Part shown: positions 60,649 to 64,000 of the stretch, in pieces
How positions within the stretch are numbered: position 1 is the first letter of the stretch
Layout: the number at the start of each line of letters is the position of its first letter
Origin: Bostrychus sinensis
Lineage: Eukaryota; Chordata; Actinopteri; Gobiiformes; Eleotridae
DNA: 64,000 nucleotides
Direction: 5' to 3'
Assembly: GCA_020698575.1 (NCBI GenBank)
Contig: CM036248.1
Coordinates: 14,227,729 to 14,291,728, forward strand
Translations under genes and position numbers: made by a program
The notes under the pieces: model-generated
The model's database searches: none
What the model saw: only the letters and a program-made list of their open reading frames with translations
Told to the model about the DNA's origin: nothing

Positions 60649-61909
60649 AGTGGTGCCAGGACTGAAACAGAAACAGAGGAAATCATTTTTTGGACCGTAC
60701 TCTTCAAACACATCCCACTTGGACAATTTGTCTAATGAATCCCGGATCAGTCCCAATCATTTACAAACCCCATCTTCTGCAAGCAGCATGGATTGAGAGA
60801 TTGCTTTTTAAAGGTCTTGGTCATGACTTGGAAGCATTAGACCACATTTTTGAACAGTCTTGTCTTCTTTAGGACATACTGGAGTTTTTAAATAAGGACC
60901 AGCCAAGGCTGCAATGATCTTATTAGGATATCTGCTGTGAAAAGAAAGTAAGATATTTCTGACTCATAGGTTTTACATTTTAGTATCCTTTTCTTTTATG
61001 AACTGTAGGCACATTTACACTATATGTTATGGGACAGTGTGGCATGCTTTAATAGATATGTCTTGAGTCCAAACGGTTACAAAAGCATCCCAAAGAAGTG
61101 TACCATACTCCTTTCGTAGTCCCTGGGATTTCATTTTTGATTGGAAGGGTCATCAATCCTTACTCTTAACCCCTCTTTCCTAAGAAATAATTTTCACAAA
61201 TCTATTTTCTTCTCTTACCTATACTAAATTATGCTGGACTGACTCAAGGTGAGGCAAAAGCAAGAGGAGCCAGCTGAGGTGGCATCCGTTTTGGAGGCAC
61301 CCTGGATGCCTCTCCAGGGAGGTGTTGCAGGCACATCCCTTCAGGAATAGGCCCTTGGAAAGACCTAGGATATGCTGAAGACACTGTCTCTCTGCTGGCC
61401 TGGGAACATATTCATATTCCCAGCCTGTACTCAATATAAACATGGCTTTTGCTGCCCACTCTTAGTCCAAACTTGCCTTAATCCATAAAGGCCATAATTG
61501 TCTTTTTTCTCTCTTGACTCTCTGCTCCTAAATATATACGTTTGATCTACTTCATTTCACTCAGTTATAAAACCAAATACCTAGCTGTTTTCTCTATTAT
61601 TTTCTCTCCACAACTTCACCAATTACAACAGGAACCTGCTTCAATGACTTTCCGTATCTCAAAAGCTGTACAGCAAGAGACAAGGGCACGCCATCGCAGG
61701 GTAAAACACTGGCTTTCATCGTAGTTGTTTTGGCGCATCTCCCTTGACGAGAAAAAAAAAAAAAAACGCCTCCTTTTCGCTTCATTCACCGACTGGAACT
61801 AAATGGAGGCACACATTGTTTCCTGTCCAATTAGCCAGGCAGCCAGCCACTTCCTGTCTCATCCGTGAGTTCAAAACAATTACGAACACAAGATGAAGAA
61901 GAAGGAGAC

Positions 61910-61930
61910 AGACACACACACACACACACA
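61910..61930 (+). repeat. (CA)n microsatellite
   Basis: About ten CA units. Confidence 0.9.
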
Positions 61931-62798
61931 GAATGAGGCCAATGCGAAGGAATGAAAACCACACCTTGGCGACCCCTGGGAACTGTCTCCTCCTCCTCCC
62001 ATTCAACCTCAAACAAGCAGAATGATTCAATACAGGAAATATAAAGACAGAGTGCTTGGATGGTGGTGATGATGGTGAAGAGAAAAGCGCCACGGGGCTT
62101 CTGCTGCCTCACCCACACACTTCCTTTTTTAAGTTAAAAGCCCATTCGATTTAATTGAATTTGGTGCTGAATACACTAAAAAATAAAAGAGGACAGGGTG
62201 GTTTTGGGGAGAAAAAGTGATGTATATTGTCTGTGCAGTGCAGCGGGTGGCGACGGGCCGGATTGTCGGGATGTTGGGAAATGCAAAGACACTGGCACGC
62301 TGCATGCTTTCATTAGCACTCTAAATGCTAATGACTATAGCTTTGAAGATGCTGCTATGTTAAATATGCATGCACTTCACCCCACCCCATATAGACAGTA
62401 GAGGAGATGGAGTGATGGGGAAAAACACAAAAGGGGGAGAAGTGTGGAGCAGGATTGGACTCGTCACATCCAATCTCATCTCTTGATTCATCTAATAGGG
62501 CATAATTTCTTTGTAAAAGTCGTGTGAAACATAGAAAATCCTTGTGGAAATACTTTAAGGAAGTAATGATGAAATGAGAATGGCTGGCGTAATTGTGGCA
62601 AATAAAGACCTAGCGTGACTTTTCGATGGTGCTCCCATCTGCTCCCCCAACCCACAGGGACAGATGCAGAGTCAGTCATTAGTGTTAAGTCAAAAGACAT
62701 TAAGGCGAGCTGCTTGTGGCGCGGTAATGACCCAGCAGTTTGAAGCGATGACAACAGCAACTCAGGACGGCTCTCGGTGGAGAATGGCTTCATTTACA

Positions 62799-62823
62799 CC
62801 CCCCACCCCACCCCACCCCCCCC
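62799..62823 (-). other. G-quadruplex-type motif (G-runs on minus)
   Basis: C-runs of 6, 4, 4 and 8, separated by single A. On the minus strand this is four G-runs with one-base T loops, the strongest class of intramolecular quadruplex motif. Confidence 0.7.
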
Positions 62824-62932
62824 GCAGCAAAGGGAAACACAGAGGTTTAGGGAATACACTGGACAAATAGATCACACACTTAGACTAACAATTGCTTAGA
62901 AAGAAAAGTCCAACATTATCATTACACATTCA

Positions 62933-63564
62933 CAGAGGGGGGTGAAGAATTCCAAATCTGCACTTGTACTGTTACATAATATTACTCAAATATAAGAAAA
63001 AGGTACTCAACAAAATAATTAGCTGAGTTAAAGTATTTAAGTATGAGTGTGAAGTTTACATGAGGAGACGCTAAAGTATACAATGAAATTGAATGGATGG
63101 TTTGATGACGGGTAGTCCTGAGCCCTGTCCGGGAATCGAACCCTGGACCTTCTTGCAAGAGTGCTAACCACTGCTACTGCGCAGCCACAGAAAGTACTTC
63201 AAAAAGCCTAGAACATGTGTGAGAGGTTCAGTATCTATCAAGTGAGCAAAGTTGGTTTGTATAGGGCCCAGAATTATATGGTACAGCCCTGGACAGAAGT
63301 CATATTTTTATCTACAAAAACTATTCACAGTGCATCTAAAAAAAAAAAGGAATAGTGTGGAAAAGTGAAATTATATTGAAAAGATCAATATTCCAAGCAA
63401 TGTACCCCATAATTTTGACAATTAAAATAAATTAAAGCTTGTAATATTTCTGTATACACTGAGTCCATGCGTTTCACTTTTGAATTGAACTTCAGAAATA
63501 CCTTCACATATTTGTACAGTAAGTAAATAATGTAACTAAGTAGTATCTAGAGAGTTTCCACCTG
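62933..63564. mobile_element. hAT-like element with 8-bp target duplication
   Basis: CACATTCA lies at 62925-62932 and again at 63565-63572. The element begins CAGAGGGGGGTGAAGAATTCC and ends TTTCCACCTG (complement CAGGTGGAAA). The body has ATTACTCAAAT and GGTACTCAAC. 632 bp, no transposase. This copy fixes the identity of the AAGTACT family. It contains a tRNA-like SINE fragment (63110-63190). Confidence 0.85.
63110..63190 (-). repeat. tRNA-headed SINE fragment nested in the hAT-like element
   Basis: GGGAATCGAACCCTGGACC and AGAGTGCTAACCACTGC are the complement of a B box and A box of a tRNA-like SINE. Confidence 0.6.
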
Positions 63565-64000
63565 CACATTCATTTTAGTTGGTGGAGACCTCTGTGTATA
63601 GATGTTTGGTTTGAACCCTGCCTCACAAATTGGATAAATGCACGTGTAATGTTGGTTAATTGAGCGCAGTAATATGGCGGTGCTCAACAGGTTAATGACT
63701 TTCCATTAATACCTCTGCAAAAGTGACAGGGGGCCGAGGTGCTTCTTCAATTTGATTTTCAATTAATATGTATGAGTGGACCGGTGAGAGAGGTGATATG
63801 AAGACACATTATCAGAGCGGAGCCTGTGACAAAGCTATCACATGACCAGGCTTAGCGAGGAAGTCACCATGCTATTAACGATACCAACACTGACACAGCA
63901 AAGCAGCGACGAGTGACATGAACAAGGATCTAGGAGGGAAAAAGTAGTGAAGAAGTTGACGGGATTGTTTATGACTTTGTGGACTGCTGTTTTAAAACTT

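Larger units (their letters stand above)
42400..64000. other. upstream flank of gria1 with no further gene recognised
   Basis: Apart from the transposable elements and simple repeats listed below, I find no exon, tRNA or other gene in this 21.6 kb. Stretches that appear single-copy and could hold distal regulatory DNA are 42.4-44.0, 46.5-47.3, 50.2-51.3, 53.4-54.1, 55.2-55.7, 60.0-60.6, 61.1-62.8 and 63.6-64.0 kb. This is judged only from composition and absence of known repeat signatures. Confidence 0.6.

Noticed and set aside
60168..60796. Overlapping 165- and 181-codon frames on plus
   Set aside because: Driven by AAG, GA and poly-A simple repeats; lysine/arginine-rich ends are artefacts.

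Overview
This window reads as teleost fish nuclear DNA. It is AT-rich, with very little coding sequence and dense interspersed repeats of kinds common in fish: tRNA-headed SINEs, L2- and RTE-type LINE tails, Tc1/mariner-like and hAT-like non-autonomous elements, and long trinucleotide and AT microsatellites. There are no bacterial-style genes, operons, CRISPR arrays or RNA genes.

The one protein-coding gene I can support is the 5' part of an AMPA-type ionotropic glutamate receptor subunit, gria1 (GluA1), on the minus strand. Exon 1 (start codon and signal peptide; 41937-42024 coding) and exon 2 (41662-41796) are separated by a 140-bp intron. Exon 3 (19269-19509) follows after about 22.2 kb, and exon 4 (10825-11009) after another 8.3 kb. 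All splice sites are canonical and the phases are compatible. Together the four exons encode the signal peptide and about the first 200 residues of the extracellular amino-terminal domain. The remaining exons (rest of the amino-terminal domain, ligand-binding domain and channel) lie beyond the left edge. Exon 3 carries one extra base near 19396 that breaks the frame; with it the protein would end in exon 4. This is either an assembly error or a real null allele.

From left to right: 1-10.8 kb is the left-hand intron, holding a duplicated 350-bp block, a foldback MITE, two arrays of a degenerate ~12-bp minisatellite and a Tc1/mariner-like relic. The 11.0-19.3 kb interval is intron 3; it contains a near-consensus REST/NRSF (RE1) site inside a small diverged duplication, and a second duplication in which only one copy took a Tc1-like insertion. 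The 19.5-41.7 kb interval is intron 2, full of SINEs, MITEs and AT repeats. The promoter and 5' UTR lie at about 42.0-42.4 kb. From 42.4 to 64 kb is upstream flank with no further gene recognised. It holds a ~1.9-kb foldback element with a complete hAT-type element nested in one arm (47834-49758), 5'-truncated LINE fragments (56.0-57.5 kb, 59.3-59.7 kb), a hAT-like element with intact target-site duplications (62933-63564) and many simple repeats.

I see no new multi-gene system. The most informative signals are the exon 3 frameshift, the intronic RE1 site, the nested foldback/hAT structure, and a hAT-like family in which several copies carry a trinucleotide array at the same internal position and orientation.
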